DNA from: an uncultured Eubacteriales bacterium
GTDB taxonomy: Bacteria > Bacillota > Clostridia > Oscillospirales > CAG-272
Direction: 5' to 3'
Length of the DNA stretch: 15,653 bases
NCBI GenBank assembly: GCA_900548735.1
Contig: URMC01000037.1
Span: 1 to 15,653 of the forward strand
Part shown: piece by piece, positions 14,554 to 15,653 of the stretch
Numbering within the stretch: the first letter of the stretch is position 1
Layout of the letters: each line of letters begins with the position of its first letter
Translations under genes and position numbers: made by a program
Notes under the pieces: model-generated
The model's input: the letters and a program-made list of their open reading frames with translations, nothing else
Databases searched by the model: none
Told to the model about the DNA's origin: nothing

Positions 14554-15303
14554 TTATTTCTCCTTTTCGGGTGTCTTTTCTGCTTCCTTGATGATTTTTT
14601 CCAGCTCCGTGACGCGGTGGCGCAGTTTCTTTACTTCTGTCTCCACGGGGTCCGGAATGTGAATCTGATCCAGGTCGTTTGCGGTGCGCCGCCCCTTCAC
14701 GCGCACCACGTGCGCGGGGATGCCGACGGCGGTGCTGTCCTCCGGGATGTCTTCCAACACCACGGCGCCCGCCGCAATTTTGGCGTTGTCCCCGATGGTG
14801 AGGGGACCTAAAATTTTCGCGCCGGCGCCCACCATCACATTGTTGCCGAGCGTGGGGTGGCGTTTGCCCACATCCTTGCCGGTGCCGCCCAGGGTCACGC
14901 CCTGATAGATGGTGCAGTTGTCGCCGATTTCGGCGGTCTCCCCGATGACCACCCCGGCACCGTGGTCGATCACCAGCCCCTTGCCGATTTTTGCGGCAGG
15001 GTGAATTTCAATCCCGGTAAAGAACTTTGCACACTGACTGACCGCCCGTGCCGCAAAGGCGTGTCCGCGCTCGTACAGTGCGTGAGAAGCGCGGTGCGCT
15101 AAGCGCGCGTGCATCCCGGAGTAGAGAAGCAGCACTTCCGCGTCGCTTTTGGCGGCGGGGTCACGCTGGCGGAAAGCCGCCACGTCCTCCCGGATTTCCG
15201 AAAGCAGGCGCGTGCCGCGCGCCCGCAGGGGCTTCGTGGCGCGCCGAACGGTCTTGACCGCCGCGCCGCCCGTGTCCAGCAGGGCGTCCCATAAATGTTT
15301 CAT
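14554..15303 (-). CDS. cysE: Serine O-acetyltransferase CysE
   Basis: CysE acetylates serine with acetyl-CoA to O-acetylserine, the first step of cysteine synthesis. The start is ATG at 15303, six bases after GGAGG, giving 249 residues. The ORF runs further upstream but there it overlaps the T-box terminator. The core shows REDVAAFRQRDPAAKS (38-53), LLYSGMHA (59-66), and the left-handed beta-helix with IDHGAGVVIGETAEIGDN (112-129), QGVTLGGTGK (134-143) and KRHPTLGNNVMVGAGAKILG (148-167). Compared with common CysE proteins it has about 33 extra basic N-terminal residues (MKHLWDALLD to RARGTRL) and a charged coiled-coil-like tail (about 218-249). The overall length is longer than the roughly 220 residues usual in Firmicutes. 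The catalytic core is complete. Confidence 0.96.
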   Translation of the reverse strand: MKHLWDALLDTGGAAVKTVRRATKPLRARGTRLLSEIREDVAAFRQRDPAAKSDAEVLLLYSGMHARLAHRASHALYERGHAFAARAVSQCAKFFTGIEIHPAAKIGKGLVIDHGAGVVIGETAEIGDNCTIYQGVTLGGTGKDVGKRHPTLGNNVMVGAGAKILGPLTIGDNAKIAAGAVVLEDIPEDSTAVGIPAHVVRVKGRRTANDLDQIHIPDPVETEVKKLRHRVTELEKIIKEAEKTPEKEK

Positions 15304-15322
15304 AAAAAACCTCCCAAGTGTC

Positions 15323-15353
15323 AAAAAACCTCTGTACCCAAAAGGTACAGAGG
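15323..15353 (-). terminator. T-box intrinsic terminator before cysE
   Basis: On the - strand, CCTCTGTACC pairs with GGTACAGAGG around a TTTTG loop and is followed by six T residues (15328-15323). Its 5' arm contains the CTCTGT also used by the antiterminator, so the two structures exclude each other. It ends 20 bases before the cysE ATG. Confidence 0.93.
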
Positions 15354-15559
15354 CGCTTTCGCACGGTTCCACTCTGTTTCGGGGTTTCCCCCCTCAAGCC
15401 GCGATGGCGGCAACCCTTAACGCGGGCAACGTCACCGGCTACTGCTTGCGGTTCGCCGTTGCGTCTCACGGGTGCACATTCACCGCGGGTGATATGCCGC
15501 TCACAGCCAAGGCGGCACTCTCTTTGCTCCTCCCGCCGGTTTTTCTCCCGGTCACAGAC
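15323..15559 (-). ncRNA. T-box leader responding to tRNA-Cys, controlling cysE-cysS
   Basis: On the - strand the leader shows Stem I closed by GTCT (15559-15556) with AGAC (15466-15463), a K-turn-like TGTGA/TGAG, and an upper stem CCGGCGGG/CCCGCGG. The AAAGAGAGTGCCGCC region is the AG-rich bulge, and GCTGTGAGC is the distal loop. The specifier loop reads TGAATGTGCA, with TGC (15476-15474) directly followed by ACC; TGT two bases earlier is also Cys. A Stem II follows (15426-15462) with GAAC and AGTA of the S-turn. The T-box core AGTGGAACC has TGGA as its pairing bulge, which would fit an acceptor end with discriminator U, as in tRNA-Cys. The antiterminator pairs ACAGAG (15377-15372) with CTCTGT (15352-15347) and GTGC with GCGC. 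Uncharged tRNA-Cys should thus turn on cysE and cysS. Confidence 0.9.
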
Positions 15560-15631
15560 TTTAGCCTGACAGGAAATATCCGAACCCGGTTCTCGCGGGC
15601 GGATTTCTTATCAAGCTGCGTTAAAATACTC

Positions 15632-15650
15632 GGGAATATAAAATATTCCC
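15632..15650. repeat. Perfect 8-base inverted repeat upstream of the T-box
   Basis: GGGAATAT (15632-15639) and ATATTCCC (15643-15650) flank AAA. It lies about 75 bases upstream of the T-box Stem I base, in an AT-rich stretch where a promoter for cysE-cysS is expected. It may be an operator, or the tail of an upstream terminator; the window ends three bases beyond. I cannot call the promoter itself with confidence. Confidence 0.45.
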
Positions 15651-15653
15651 TGC

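Noticed and set aside
13620..14591. A 323-codon + strand frame opposite cysS
   Set aside because: Antisense shadow of CysRS, with no ribosome site or recognisable domain.
15304..15372. Longer CysE starting at 15372
   Set aside because: The added codons are the T-box antiterminator and terminator; GGAGG fits the ATG at 15303.

Overview
The window looks like ordinary chromosome of a GC-rich, gut-type Clostridia bacterium, most plausibly of the Oscillospiraceae/Ruminococcaceae area. This is inferred from the gene order smc-ftsY-rdgB-yhbY-nadD-yqeK-rsfS-leuS, a cysteine T-box leader, extended -10 promoters, a GC-rich codon bias and the type of intergenic palindromic repeats. No species can be named from sequence alone. 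There is no phage, plasmid, CRISPR or defence locus; the only mobile-element trace is a short transposase remnant.

Region 1 (1-8630, + strand) is one tightly packed housekeeping operon already running when the window opens. It holds the C-terminal three quarters of SMC (chromosome condensation), then FtsY (SRP receptor), an RdgB/HAM1 nucleotide-pool cleaner, a YhbY RNA-binding protein, NadD (NAD synthesis), a YqeK HD-family Ap4A hydrolase, RsfS (ribosome silencing) and LeuRS. Genes overlap or lie within about 11 bases of each other, so translational coupling is likely. The common theme is chromosome, membrane targeting, nucleotide hygiene and ribosome assembly.

Region 2 (8631-9312) holds rpsU (ribosomal protein S21) with its own perfect-consensus promoter and a strong terminator. 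It is followed by about 300 bases without a gene that contain three different palindromic repeats side by side, and then the extended -10 promoter of the next operon.

Region 3 (9313-12560, + strand) is an operon of dxs (isoprenoid precursor synthesis), a 212-residue protein that reads as a very divergent ThyX-fold protein without the ThyX catalytic signature, and bioY (biotin uptake S component). A decayed IS200/RAYT-type transposase tail and a bidirectional terminator follow.

Region 4 (12569-15653, - strand) holds a small lipoprotein gene with its own promoter, and the cysE-cysS operon behind a T-box leader. The T-box reads tRNA-Cys in two independent ways: a UGC specifier codon and a UGGA bulge matching a U discriminator base. 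Cysteine synthesis (CysE) and cysteine charging (CysS) would thus both rise when charged tRNA-Cys falls.

The most interesting items are the ThyX-like protein of unknown function, the well-resolved tRNA-Cys T-box, the cluster of three palindromic repeats, and the transposase remnant with its perfect inverted repeat.
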